Both the position numbers and the translations under genes were made by a program. Source: Larus michahellis (Eukaryota > Chordata > Aves > Charadriiformes > Laridae). Taken from it: 64,000 nucleotides of DNA. The stretch lies in the NCBI RefSeq assembly GCF_964199755.1, contig NC_133896.1, forward strand, positions 65,203,142 to 65,267,141. The letters are read 5' to 3'. Every line of letters starts with the position of its first letter. Within the stretch, counting starts at the first letter, position 1. Positions 48,601-60,953 of the stretch are shown piece by piece. The notes beneath the pieces are model-generated. The model was not told where the DNA came from, made no database searches, and worked only from the letters and a program-made list of their open reading frames with translations.

Positions 48601-51600
48601 ATCATCAGGAGGGAAATGTTAACTCCATTGAAGTCAGTGCAAGATTTCCCACTGATCAGAAGTGGGTGTGTTGAGAAAGAAGATTTCCTTCACATTCCCA
48701 AGATTACCCAGCATGTGAACAGGAATGGCAAAACCATAATGCTGCATGATCAGATGAATATTCAGAAAGATGTCCTCTTCTGTGCAAATGTGTAGCACTG
48801 AAGACAAGCTGCAATTACCAGTTCAGAAAAAAAGTCGTCAAACAACTGCTTGTAGTTTGAGATAATTTTTCTCTTCCTTCGTACCAGAGACCAGCGAGAA
48901 CGTTGTTTACAATGGTGGCAATTAACGTTTTCACAGCAGAGTGAGTGTATCTCCTTCTGCCTCTAAAAATTTAGGCTAAGTTTGAATTTGCCAGCAGTTC
49001 TAGGTCTTTAAATAATAATTACATATGTGAAGTGCAGCCCTGGTCTGATGATACATCCATCCTTCAGTACCCACCAGATTTCCTTGGCAGGGATATGAAG
49101 AAACTCCTAGTCTGCAGAGCTGTCTCTTAATTCTTAAACCAAACTTCCCATTAAAAAAGTAGTATAAGAGACATATCCAGTCTAACGCACAAAGGGTGTC
49201 TGCTCTTCTGCAGATGATTTCAGTCTTCACATAACAGCAAATCTCTCATAATTGCTCAATTGAGTGACTGTCAGAAGTGAGGAAATGAAAAATATGGTTT
49301 TTATGTCAATTTATATAGCATATTGATTGCTTTTTAGCAATTATGGCAGTACATGTAATTAAATTATGGTTTTTTTGTAACGAAGTATTTTTTGGTCAAA
49401 TTCCTGGCAATTAAAATATCTCATGTTTATGTTTAAGTATTTGTTGTATTATGAAGTACAATATGTGAGATTTTTTAATTTATTAGTAAAATAGCGAAAG
49501 TGGAGACTGTAATTTGTACAACTGCTTGTAGAATCAGCTCCTACATCTTTTCTCTGCTCTTGAGACTTTGGGTGTTTTAGGGCTATAAAACATACATTTC
49601 CTGTAAAGATTTTGAGATTGACTTAGAATTTGAAATAGTTTAACGGAAAAATAGAGAAAAAGCTTAGAGAAAGTTGAAGTACGGGAGTAGGTGTTGGAAA
49701 GAGACACCAAGTTATTTGAAGGCTTGAAAAATGTCTTGCAGTGAAAAACTTAAAATAGGGTTGGCTAGAAGTGCTTTGATGGAATATTTTTCAGCTGATA
49801 GTATCTATTCATCAAATTGAAACTCTGCTGCAAGGGATCAGTTTTCATATTTCTGGTTTTGAAATGTTTCCAGCAGTTTCAAAGTTGTTAAAACATCCTG
49901 TTTCAACATTTTCTAAATGAAAAATAATAATATAGTTTTCAGTTCTAAAAGCCTTCCTCTCAAAATGTAACCTAATTATGGCAACCATCTCTAAACTGAG
50001 CTGGAAATATTGCAAATGACCCAAAACTGAGTTGCTTTTTAGTTTCTTTTTTTTTTAATTTCTGATACATCATCGACATTTTCAAGGGTTCTACTTTTTG
50101 TCAGGCTTGGAGAATGGAAAAATACTTTGCCCATCTTGATTGAAAATTCAGCTAGTTTGGTTTATCAAGAAAGTTCCCTCAGTGGGGCATACCTCTGTAT
50201 CCATATATTAAATTCACTTAAGACCATTCTCTGGCACTGAGGCCAAGTCGCACATAAGAGCCTCTCTCCACGCTAGTAAAGCCTGTCATCTGCTGAAACA
50301 GAAGAGCCACATCCAAACCGCCTGTTAAGAATGATCATTGCCCTGCTCTAAGTCCTGGTCCATGCCCAGGAATTGGTTAGGAGGGTATGAACTGGCCCGG
50401 TTTAAAACCATTCCTGGGACTGGTATAGGCAATCGAGTTTCAAGTCCTGGGTTTCTTTCCTGGCACTGTTTAGTTTATTTGTGTTTTGCTTAGGCATGTC
50501 TTATGAAGCATATCGTATCTTTTAATCTCTTATACGAAGACATGAAAGAAGCAATGACAGTAAATTAGAACTACAGAAATACAAATCAGAAATAAAAATT
50601 TGCAACAAAGTCATTAACCATTGAAAAGTGCGGTAACTTTCAGCATCTCTTAATGTCTTCCCTTGTTGTCAAGATCGGACAGTCTGCTGCAGAACATGCA
50701 CAAACCGAGTAAAAATTACTGGGCTCAGGAAGGATATCAGGGTAAACAGTAGATTAAATCCAATAGCCTAATAATCCCTACTGGGGATAAATTAACCTAG
50801 AAAAGTAGTATGCAAAAGTATCCTTTGCTTCTTGTGTTACACTACTGTTAGAAATAATTATGCATCCATTCATTTTATGGAAGAATCTTAAATCAGAATT
50901 TGCCGTATGAATTTCTCGTTAATCTGACATGCAATATTGTGAGGGCTACGTTTTGACATTTAACTACAGGCAGAAAAGGAGGACGCCTTTCTCAGGACTG
51001 TCAGGAAATGGTCAAGGCAGCATATTTCTGTTCAAGGCAGGGCAGCAGTTTGTGCCAAACTCTTTAAATCAAGAAGCACATCCTCTGCCAGTTCCCTCAT
51101 GACACTGGCCAGGACGTATAAGATGTAAGGTTGACTGGGACCGTATCCAAATCCCCAGACTGCAAACATTCTCTATTTGCTTTTGCTGCTGTCACACATT
51201 TTCCTATTGAATGGGCTTTAAGCTCAGTGTTTGTTTCTGAGAGATGTATCTGGATATTATATATTAATAAAGAAAAAGTTCCCAAATTTTCTACTGGAAT
51301 CTTGATCTCTCAAAGGGACCTGTGAGCTACATGCAGTTCTGCGGACTTAATACATACCTAGAGGACTCTTTTTCTTCCTGTGATCCTCTAGAAAAAATAT
51401 GCTTAAACTCTCATTGCACTTTTCCACTGGTTCAGTTTAGTAGTCGGTAGCCTGGAGCTATGGATACAAAATATTAGCTGTTAAACTGTCAAAACTTGTT
51501 GTAACAAGCAGCCATTGCTTGAGGGACTTTTAAGCAGGGTTTACTGAATACTTTTAAAGCATACAAAAGGCTCTTTTCAAAAGGAAAGGGATTTTTTCAG

Positions 51601-52546
51601 TTATATTTTGTAATATGACATGATACTGGAAAAATCAAAGTGAAACATGTCACATGGAATTAAACTCCTAATTAGGGCTTAACTGGCATTTCTGGTGATC
51701 CACCATCTCCTAAAATACAAGTACGTTTACAGAATTTCCTTGGTATGAGATCTGTCCTCCTATCTTTGTCCGTGCTAGTGGATAACCTAACTGATTGTGG
51801 CAGAAAAAGTCAAATACAGGGCAGCAGGGGTAGCTAAGTGTCTCTTACTATGGTCTCCGTGCAAGTCAGGGCATTTTATGGTGAAAATGCCACTCAAGCT
51901 GCATTTTCAAAGCAGAATTTTAGATACTAACGTATATGTGCTGTCTTGGTCTAACACAGTCTTGGTCCAGAGCTTAAGATTTAACTCTAGAAATTTCTTA
52001 TTTACGATAGACTATATCCTATCCCTATTTGTGCCGCTTAAATGTTAGGTTTTAACATGCTTCTGAAGCAGTTAGCACAGAGAGTCAAAAGTTTGGCAAG
52101 TCTTCAAGAAATTTGTGTTATCAGCCTGGAGGTTTAGAACTGGTCTATCTTCATGTGCACTTATGTTGACTGGGGTTTAACTTTTTGAGCAAGATGTGTT
52201 CCCGAGCAGACACTCGTTGACAGCAATGGCTAGATGTATTTGGGACCATTTGAGAAGTCTCTTACATCCTGAGAAGTCTGACTGAGTGCATGGCTAGTGA
52301 TACAGATACTGGCGCCTGGCCTGAACAACAATTAATGGAGTATTTCTGAAATAGATATTAGAGAATGGTAACATTTTAAACATAGAGGCTTAGGTATCAC
52401 AAAGGAAAAAGCATTAAATAGGACTTTAAAGCTCAATGCAAGTTAATGATCAAAATGCTTCTATCTCCTTACCTGTGTCATTTTTAATATTTTTTTTCTC
52501 TCCATGTTTGTCTGTCATGATGATCTTTGTTTCTAATTCTTTGCAG

Positions 52547-52904
52547 ACATCTCAGTCAGTCTGTTAGCAGTAGTCGTCAGCTTCTGTGGGCTCGCCTTGC
52601 TGGTAGTCTCGCTTTTTGTCTTTTGGAAGTTGTGTTGGCCCTGCTGGAGAAGCAAACCTCTCACTTCCAATGCCAGTAATGTCCCTCAGAGCAACTCCAG
52701 TGTTCCTACGGAGGTTTTTGAGACCACTGAGAAAAAGGAAGTTAAAGAAAATGGGAAACCTACTACAAAGGTACTTGAAGCTGCATTGAAAATTAGCCAC
52801 ACTTCACCTGATATACCAGCAGAGGTCCAGAACGCACTGAAAGAGCATCTGATCAGACATGCACGCATGCAGAGGCAGATCACTGAGCCCACGTCCTCAT
52901 CAAG
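52547..52904 (+). CDS. SYT10: Synaptotagmin-10, coding exon 2 (transmembrane helix and linker)
   Basis: This encodes residues 51 (second and third base) to 170 (first two bases). It starts after a normal pyrimidine-rich acceptor (ttctaattctttgcag) and ends TCAAG|gtaagt. The first residues, DISVSLLAVVVSFCGLALLV, lead into one hydrophobic helix (about residues 54-77). The juxtamembrane motif WKLCWPCW follows, whose Cys80 and Cys83 are candidate palmitoylation sites. The linker carries Ser/Thr and acidic/basic stretches (TEKKEVKENGK), then a conserved block ISHTSPDIPAEVQ, and ends with RQITEPTSS. These blocks are characteristic of SYT10 and its close relatives SYT3 and SYT6; the exact set fits SYT10 best. 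Exon 2 joins exon 3 within an Arg codon (AG|G). Confidence 0.95.
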
Positions 52905-53832
52905 GTAAGTCAGGGGCACTTGCGTCTGTGCACGTTTCCTGGGAGCAGGTAGAGCCAGAACACTCTGCTGAAAATTTCCAGGATCCTAGTTTATTCGCTG
53001 ACTTCTTAGCAGTTAATGGTGAAACAGCGGTCACGTGAAGGCGAAGCCTCAGAGTCCTTTGAACAGAATATTCTGGAACATATGGTGTACCTTCAGTTAC
53101 GTCTTTATTTTAACATAGGAAGATCAAATCTATGTCTTCTGCTACTTTGTAAATACGTATGTTACTACTTTAAGCATTTCCATTGTAGGTTTTGTGTATA
53201 GGAAAATCTATTTTGATGTTATTTTTTAAAGTACTGCAAGTCTGGCTTTTCACAGAGATATTTTTATAGATACAGCAGTTGCTTTTGCAGATTAAAGTTT
53301 CACTCTCCACTAAAGAAATGACAGGTTTGTTGTTGATGGCAAATTTCTTTAAGAGGTGTTTAGCCACTTATAAAGGAATTAAAATCCCAGTCTAAGAATG
53401 TAGATCCTTATGGACTGATCTTAAAGCAGCACAGATTTTATATAGATCCTTAAATAAATGACAAGTATATAGTATTGCTGAAGTGATTTCGTTTGTGTTA
53501 AAGTGGAGGACACAAACTTTTCTTTTGTCTCGGGTACTGCTTCATATTGAAAAGTAGTGAAGATGTGTGCAGTGACCTATTGTTTCAAAAGAGATTTTCT
53601 TCAAACACTACCAGCAGATTTAATGCATGGAGAACAAACAGTGAACTGCAAAGATCACTTTCTACATCAGAAAAAAAAAAGAAGGGATGTTTTATAAACA
53701 AAGAATGGGAAAATTAAGGTTAAAGGAGGCACCTGAAGTGTTACACAATGCCATAAATAAGAATACAAATACTGTATAGGAAGTAGCTTTCCCTCAATAA
53801 AACATTTGCTACATGAACACATGCTACCAAAG

Positions 53833-53877
53833 GAAAAAAAAAAAAAGGCGTAAAAAAAAAAAAGGCAAAAAAAAAGC
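53833..53877 (+). repeat. Interrupted A-rich repeat
   Basis: Three A-runs of 9-13 bases are separated by ggcgt and ggc, giving a loose tandem structure in intron 2. Confidence 0.8.
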
Positions 53878-55899
53878 TCACATTCACAGTAATTGTTGGA
53901 GGCACAAGGTTGGAAAAGACACATGCATTACATTTAGGGGGCATATACTTTGCTGGCCTTCTGTGAGTCCCTAAGACAATGTTTTGCCAGCTCAGTGCAC
54001 TCGTGGTGGTGAGTGCTGAAATGCTTTTTCCCAGCTATTCCAACACTGTGGAACAGCCAGCAGGCAACCACAGGAGGTTCCCAAAAATGAGAGCACTGCA
54101 GCCAGGGGAGGTCTAACTGACTTTAACAGCTGAACCATCTCCTGAATTATGAGACTCTACATCTGGCTTTAAGCCATATTGCCCTGGCTATGCCTGGCTC
54201 CACTGTACCCGTCTGCTAGGAGAGGGAGCACAGTATCCAAGTCGCTCTGAGGAACATTTCCAAAATACTGGGAAGGCAACTTTGAAATTGTAACTGTTAG
54301 ACTAAACACAGAGGGACCAAAACTGATGCAGCTTAGCATGACAAGGGTGTTACACAACTCGCTGTTACCTAATAGCAAGAGTTTTATCCATCAAGTAGCA
54401 ACAGGTAAATCTGAAGGTAATCAGACTGTCTGACTTTCTGAACAGACAGAAGAAATATCTGGCTGGCAAATGGACTTGAATAGTCCCTGTGGTACTATAG
54501 CAGAAGACAGAAGTTCCAGGGACACAATCCAGAGTTACTTCAGGCTGTGAAAGTATTCCCACAGACCTCTAGAGTGATTTGGACTGGGATCTAAATGCAT
54601 ATAAAATATCTGCGAAGCCAAGAACAGTTTTACAAAATTAAAACCTGCCATCAATCCCACTCTTTCTGCACATGTTGGAAACTTTGTAAGGGTGCTTTTT
54701 CTTTTTATCGTCTCAAGATTAACAGGGTTAAATCTCTCCTGAGAGGACAGTTCCTTTGCTTTGAGTAACCTTGGTTATCCCACCTCAGCCAATTAATAGC
54801 AGGGTGTTTGAAGACATCACCGTCCTTTACACTTTGATGAAAAACTCTGCACCTTTGCTACAAAACATGTTTAGAATGAGATGTGTCTTTAAAATTACCC
54901 AGAAATGGTCCTTTCTGTGTTGGTAAATGCATTTTTTTCTATACCCCTGCCTGCCTTAAGTGACTTTAATCTTCCAACAGCCCCTATTAATTATTGCTGC
55001 CAAGAATATCATGTGTGAGATGAAGACTGGACATTTAAACCAGCTTTCTGGATTACTCTTTCATTGGGGATCTCTAAATAAAGGGGAGCCATTAGCAGGC
55101 CCCTTCAATGCAGCAGTGCTTCATTGTATTCAGGAGTCCTGAGTGGCCCAAATGCACCATCTCCTAACTGCATTCCATTGACAAAGGGCCTAATGGAAAT
55201 GTCTGCTGTCTGGATTGTGTCCTCTACACTGATCGCACCTGAGCTGGGGCAAAGAAAAGGATTGTAACCAGTTCTATGATAGGTTCTTGCAGCCATCAGC
55301 TCTTAATAAAAGAAATAGAATCATATTAAGTCATTTTAATTGAAGCATAAGGATTTTAAGAAGCCATTCAGAGCAATAATAAAATGTGCCTAATCACTTT
55401 TTATAGACTGTACATTTAAGATGAAGACATGTCAGTGTAGGGAAATGATGAATTTCTGCTTAATCAGAACTATATAATTTTCATAGTTCCTGATAATATG
55501 AAAAGATCTGCTTGTTAAAAAAAAAAAAAAAAGCCCTTTAGTCCTTGATCCCAATTAAACTATGGTAGAAGTCCTGAATCACTGGTGTTCATTTACAAAT
55601 ATTTTTGCTCTGAGTTATTGAGGACCACTCTTCCAAGTACTTTGTGAAAATATTCTGTAATATAGTTTATTGCTTCTATGTTATTCCTTCCATCAAACTT
55701 TCACCTGTATTTTCAAAGGCCATGCTTTTTGCTCTTTAGCATTAGGTAGGAGAGGAGCTTATCATTCAGCTCTGCAAAGAGTAAGTTGGTTTCCAAGAGA
55801 CATAAAGGCAAAAATGAGGTGCTTAGGAATCATAGAATAGTTTGGGTTGGAAGGGACCTTAAAGATCGTCTAGTTCCAGTCCCCCTGCCATGGGCAGGG

Positions 55900-57546
55900 A
55901 CACCTCCCACTAGACCAGGCTGCTCAAAGCCCAATCCAACCCGGCCTTGAACACTTCCAGGGATGGGACATCCACGACTTCTCTGGGTAACCTGTTCCAG
56001 TGCCTCACCACCTTCAGAGTGAAGAATTTCTTCCTAATATCTAATCTAAATCTTCCCTCTTCCAATTTGAAGCCATTACCCCTCATCCTATCCAAAGAGT
56101 CCCTCCCCATCTTTCCTGTAGGTCCCCTTTAATTACTGGAAGGACACTATAAGGTCTCCCCAGAGCCTTTTCTTCTCCAGGCTGAACAACCCCAACTCTT
56201 TCAGCCTGTCTTCACAGGAGAGGGGCTCCACCCCTCTGATCATCTTCGTGGCCCTTCTCTGGACTTGCTCCAACAGGTCCGTGTTCTTCTTATGTTGGGG
56301 GCCCCAGAGCTGGATGCAGTACTCCAGGTGGGGTCTCACGAGAGTGGCGCAGAGGGGCAGAATCGCCTCCTTTGACCTGCTGGACACACTTATTTTGATG
56401 CAGCCCAGGATGCGGTGTCTTTCTGGGCTGCAAGCGCACATTGCCAGGTCATGTTGAGCTTCTCATCAGTCAGCACATCCAAGTACTTCTTCTCAGGGCT
56501 GTTCTCTATTCATTCTCCACCACCCAGCCTGTATTTGTGCTTGGGATTGCCCCGATCCATGTGCACTTGGCCTTGTTGATCTTCATGAAGTTTGCACAGG
56601 CCCACCTCTCAAGGCTGTCCAGGTCCCTCTGTATGGCATCCCTTCCCTCCAGCATGTCAACCACACCACACAGCTTGGTGTCGTTGGCAAACCTGCTGAG
56701 GGTGCACTCAACACCACTGTCCATGTTGCCAACAAAGATGTTAAACAGCACCTGTCCCGGTACTGACCCCTGAGGAACACCACTCATCACTGGTCTCTGC
56801 TTGGACATTGAGCTGTTCACCTCAACTCTTTGAGTGTGACCATCAAAGCCAATTCCTTATCCTCAGAGTGGTCCATCTATCAAATCTGTGTCTCTCCAAT
56901 TTAGAGACGAGGATGTTGTGCGGGACAGTGTCAAATACTTTGCACAAGTCCAGGTAGATGATGTCAGTTGTTCTTCCCTTATCCACCAACGCTGTAACTC
57001 TGTTGTAGAAGGCTACACAATTTGTCAGACACAATTTGCGTTTAGTGAAACCATGTTGACTGTCACCAGTCACCTCCTTATTTTCCATGTGCCTTAGCAG
57101 AGATTTCACTAGGATCTGCTCCATGATCTGGCTGGGCACAGAGGTGAGACTGACTGGCCTGTAGTTCCCCAGGTCTTCCTTTCTTCCTTTTTTAAAAATG
57201 GGGGTTATATTTCCCCTTCTTCAGTCAGCGGGAACTTCACTGGACTGCCACGACTTCTCAAATATAATGGATAGTGGCTTAGCAACTTCATCCGCCAGTT
57301 CCCTCAGGACCCGCAGATGGATTTCATCAGGTCCTGTGGACTTGTGCATCTTCAGGTTCCTTAGCTGGTCTCGTACCTGATCTTCTATAGTAGGCAGTAC
57401 TTCATTCTCTCAGTCCCTGCCTTTGCCTTCTGTGACTTGGACGGTGTGGCTAGAGCTCTTGCCAGTAATGACTAAGACTAAAAAGTCATCGAATACCTCA
57501 GCCTTCTCCACATCCCAGGTAACCAGGTCTCCCGTTTCCTTCTGGA
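55900..57546 (-). pseudogene. CR1 reverse transcriptase pseudogene
   Basis: Reading the - strand from about 57546, successive CR1 ORF2 blocks appear in order. They are [86 protein letters not shown] and [17 protein letters not shown], then a stop near 55910. They fall in at least three frames with stops between them. The FADD catalytic box reads FAND here, so a catalytic Asp is lost. The ORF2 stop context and 3' UTR match the 28.0-kb copy. This is a clearly dead copy in SYT10 intron 2, antisense to the gene. Confidence 0.92.
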
Positions 57547-58003
57547 CTGTTGGAATGCAAGGATACATGCTCTTTATGAAGGACAGGCAGGGAAGACAAG
57601 GAGGGGGTGTTGCCCTCTGTGTCAGTGACCAGCTGGAGTGCATGGAGCTCTGCCTGGGGACAGACGAGGAGCCCACCAAGAGGTTATGGGTCAAGATTAA
57701 AGGGAGGGTGGGGACAGGTGATGTTACAGTGGGGGTCTGCTACAGACCACCCAACCAGGAAGATCGAGTGGATGAGTCCCTCTGTAGACAGATAGGAGCA
57801 GCCTCACGTTCGCAAGCCTTAGTCCTCTGGGGGGACTTCAACCATCCCAATATCTGTTGGAGGGCATAAGCAATCCAGGAGGTTCCTGGAATGCACTGAT
57901 GATAACTTCCTTCTCCAAGTGATAGAGGAGCCAACAAGGAGAGGTGCTGTGCTGGACCTTGTTCTCATCAACAAGGAGGTGCTGGTAGGGAATATGAAGC
58001 TTG
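57547..58003 (+). pseudogene. CR1 endonuclease-domain pseudogene fragment (inverted part)
   Basis: The + strand encodes [20 protein letters not shown], then [15 protein letters not shown] and ALVLWGDFNHPNICW, which is the APE-type endonuclease of CR1 ORF2 including the GDFN motif. After ICWR the frame stops (57867-57869). The homology resumes one frame over with IEEPTRRGAVLDLVLINKE and VGNMKL, so there is a small deletion between. The C-terminal SDH motif of the endonuclease fold is absent. No RT or CR1 3' end follows on this strand. An independent LINE insertion would normally keep its 3' end, so the fragment is best explained as the inverted part of the neighbouring - strand copy. Confidence 0.88.
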
Positions 58004-60448
58004 TTAAAGAAAAACAAGCAGGTCTGTTGACTTTAGTGATTGCAAGGGGGAGACAGCAGCCTCTGTTCTGTCTAAATACCACAAGTGCTGGTGTCCGTTC
58101 CTGGATTTGGTTCAAAAGTTTGGTGTAACGTCATCTAGGAAAGCTAGTCCAGAGCCATGCCTCATAAATCTCCAGTCATATCATAATTCAGCATCCTGTC
58201 CTTCTCTTCTGTCTTAGATAAGTCAATCGTACTGAGTTAGAAATCAGCTTCATACTATCATTATTCCTATTCAAGCACAATTTCATATCAGATATTCACA
58301 TACAGATTTACTGTCACTCGAAATGTATTTGTTCTGAGTTAAGGAAGGCATGTCTGTTATAGGAGTGCTACATAAGAGCCGGTAGGGGTTGAATTATCTG
58401 GATTTGCACACGTTAGTAACTTCGCAGCATTTTCACAACCTGGTTGCCTGACATCCTTGTACTTCATTATCACAGTCATTAATTCCTTTGTTATTGCAGA
58501 ACAAAGGAAGATAAATATGTTGCCATGACAACAATGAAGCATCTTAATAATTAACAGACCAATTAGCTATCTTGGTGAAATGCTGTGACTCAGAACAGAT
58601 TCTAGGCACTATGTAATTAGAACTTTGGCTTACTAGAGCAAAAGTGCTGCTGGTTCCCGTTGGGAACAGCCATACAGCTGCACTGTTTTACTTAGTGACA
58701 TCTTGCAACAATGACTGTGTTCACTAGAGGTTCTTACATGCCCGAAGTTTGAAAATTTGAAAGGTTAGAAGTCATAGATTTGGGGTTTTATATATTACTT
58801 TTACAAGTATTAACTCAGATCTTCATAAATGCAAGAGAAAGCGAGGAAAAGAGAATTTGTCATGTATCCACTCAAACTGGAAATGCAATACAGTCAGCTT
58901 CACTGTTTCCCTGCGTAGAGAGTTTTCTCAACTGCTTGTCTATGGCAGGGTTTGAACATGATTATCCAGATATCTCAGTACTACAGCTGCAGGCGTGAGG
59001 AGCACTCAGGAGAGCCTACCTGCACATGTTTCATTAGCACAGGTAGAAGTGGCAGTAACACAGTCTTCCTGCACTTCGTTATGAGTCAGAGATACTAGAG
59101 AGCTAGTGCCTAAATTGCTGCATACCCAAACATTTATTGCCACTACCTTTTGGATGGAGTTCAGTTACTTCCCTGTGTTTAGCATACCTTTGAGGCTGGA
59201 CTTCTTGAAGGACAAAGGCACAAGGACAGCCCTAAAACTCCCTGAGGACAATATTGTACTTTTCTGACTAGTTAGGGCCTTTTGATCCCTCACTCCATTC
59301 CAATGTAGACATGGTATACTGTGAATTCAGTGAGTTTTAACATTTAAGAGAATAGAAAACCTTTCGATTTGTCTGCAAAAAAAAGAAAGGTAGAGCGTGT
59401 TATGAGAGGGGTGTATTGTTCATCTAAATTTGGCATCAAAACACCTGGATTTTTTGGAGCTACTTCAAATCTAGACTACAAAGTTCTCCCTCCCCTATTC
59501 TTGTGTTACGATAGGACTGCTCGATGCACCTACCAGTACTGAAACAGCCAAAAAGGGAAACGTTCTTGTCTATTATTTAATGGCTGCAAGTTACCCTCTT
59601 GTATCTCTGCTCGGCTGAACTGTGGTAGTTTTGTGCTTCAAGCCTTCTGCAACCACTTCACTTACAGCAAAAAATACAAATAATATCTATGAAATGAGTC
59701 CTGGTTGCTTTCAAATGGACAATTTGCATTTCTGATTTAAAGAAAGAAACACACAGCTGTGACACCTCTTGTTTTCAGAACACAACACCACAGGGAAACC
59801 AAGCAATAAGGCAAGGCTGCATCTGGCATTAATAAGCAATTGATTGCAAAAAGCAGAGGAAATTCTGACAATTAAATTGGTTTTTAATGGCAACTAAGTA
59901 TGCTCACAGGAGGAGGTAGTGAGCTTTTCCAGTACAGATTGTTGGGGTGGTGAAGTACCAAGAAAATGTGAAAATGTCCAAAAAATAAACTGGACAGTGG
60001 GATCATCTGCTGATGCTTAATTCTATGAAGCTCTTTGACCGGTGTTTTTATGCTACCGTAAGGCTGTATGGCATACCAAGGGTTTGATTTCACTCTTAGT
60101 AGGAAAGGCACAAATTTCCATTGATTTTCATGATTCAAGATAAGCCCATAAATACATGTGCTTATGCAACAACGTATTCAGAATTACAAGGATTTAAACA
60201 TATTGTTTCTTGCTAGGAGTACAGCTTTCTAATAAACTACACAGCAGAGTGTGAGAACAGAAGGAAAAAAAACCTGTAGCAGAAAATGTTGACCAAAACT
60301 CTGAAATGTGTTGCAGCCAGAACAAAATGTTCCAAATATGACTGGAGAAGGCAGCCTGTACCTCAGTTTAGCAAATGCCAAGCAGGTGTATATAAAATGT
60401 TGTAGGGTGGCAAAGCACTATGCTGAAAACCTCCAGACATAGCTCCGC
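58004..60448. other. Rest of intron 2, nothing specific seen
   Basis: AT-rich intronic DNA without a recognisable repeat, RNA gene or exon. Its first bases, after the CR1 endonuclease homology ends, may include degraded CR1 sequence that I cannot align by eye. Confidence 0.45.
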
Positions 60449-60474
60449 GTGGCCTTTTCAGGTGGCCTTTTCAG
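60449..60474 (+). repeat. Perfect 13-bp tandem duplication
   Basis: The word gtggccttttcag occurs at 60449-60461 and immediately again at 60462-60474, followed by the partial copy gtgccttt. Each copy contains ttttcag|g, a pyrimidine-AG word that resembles a 3' splice site, about 0.5 kb upstream of exon 3. Confidence 0.92.
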
Positions 60475-60914
60475 GTGCCTTTCACAGCGATCAACATGAA
60501 GCTTGGTAAATATTTAATTGGAAACCCACCAAGGAATACCTCCAAAAATGAGGAAGTACTGATGACAATTCTGCAAGTGATTGCTTTTCTGCCTGACTAT
60601 ACTTTACTCAGGCCCTAGCGCAGTGGGATCAAGCAATGTTGGAGCTGTCAACTTGTTTTGCGAAAGAACCTGAATTCAGCTTCAGCTGCATAGCCTGAAA
60701 ACAAGGTTATAAATATATGTATTGCCAGGACACGGGGTGTCTCTCGGGCCAAGTAGTTCATTCTGAATTACCATTTCTTCTTGAGGATGTTTTAACACTT
60801 GCAAAACAGTTGGGGTCGGGGGGCATTATTTTAATTATTTTAAAGAGAGAAACCCTTACTAATTTGGTCGTCTTGTATTTTCTGCTTAGTAGTAGCCAGG
60901 TCTTTTCCCGGAGG

Positions 60915-60953
60915 TAACCATGGCTCATTTTGTGTGTGTGTGTATGTGTGCAG
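60915..60953 (+). promoter_or_regulatory. SYT10: TG-repeat 3' splice site of SYT10 exon 3
   Basis: The acceptor reads ttttgtgtgtgtgtgtatgt and then gtgcag. The usual C/T tract is replaced by about nine TG units. A possible branch point (taac, A at 60917) lies 36 nt upstream. UG repeats next to 3' splice sites are known binding sites for TDP-43 and CELF proteins. That they act here is inference. Confidence 0.7.

Larger units (their letters stand above)
40320..52546 (+). other. SYT10: SYT10 intron 1 (12.2 kb)
   Basis: The intron is bounded by GT at 40320 and AG at 52545-52546. It begins in the CpG island, with a (ACC)n tract and G-rich blocks, and includes a second CpG-rich patch near 41.9-42.1 kb. 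It then becomes ordinary AT-rich intronic DNA with a small (CA)n at 45584-45600. I see no other exon. Frames on either strand of up to 115 codons have no recognisable domains. No intact mobile element is evident. Confidence 0.85.
55827..58003. mobile_element. Decayed CR1 LINE with inverted 5' (endonuclease) segment
   Basis: A composite CR1 lies antisense to SYT10. From about 57546 down to 55827 the - strand carries RT followed by the CR1 3' UTR, ending at a catagaat octamer complement at 55831-55838. From about 57547 up to 58003 the + strand carries the CR1 endonuclease domain. In element orientation the order is inverted endonuclease, then RT, then 3' end. That is the arrangement produced by 5' inversion (twin priming) during LINE insertion. 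The part of ORF2 between the endonuclease fragment and the RT fragment is missing. Both halves are frameshifted, so the copy is old and inactive. Confidence 0.85.
52905..60953 (+). other. SYT10: SYT10 intron 2 (8.0 kb)
   Basis: The intron is bounded by gtaagt at 52905 and AG at 60952-60953. It contains an interrupted A-rich tract near 53833-53877, an A-run near 55517-55531, a rearranged CR1 at 55827-58003 and a 13-bp tandem duplication at 60449-60474. The 3' splice site is TG-rich (listed separately). I see no additional exon. Confidence 0.88.

Noticed and set aside
60717..60917. 66-codon frame just upstream of SYT10 exon 3
   Set aside because: It lies in intron 2 and ends before the exon 3 acceptor. 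It does not resemble synaptotagmin linker sequence and has no acceptor/donor pair.
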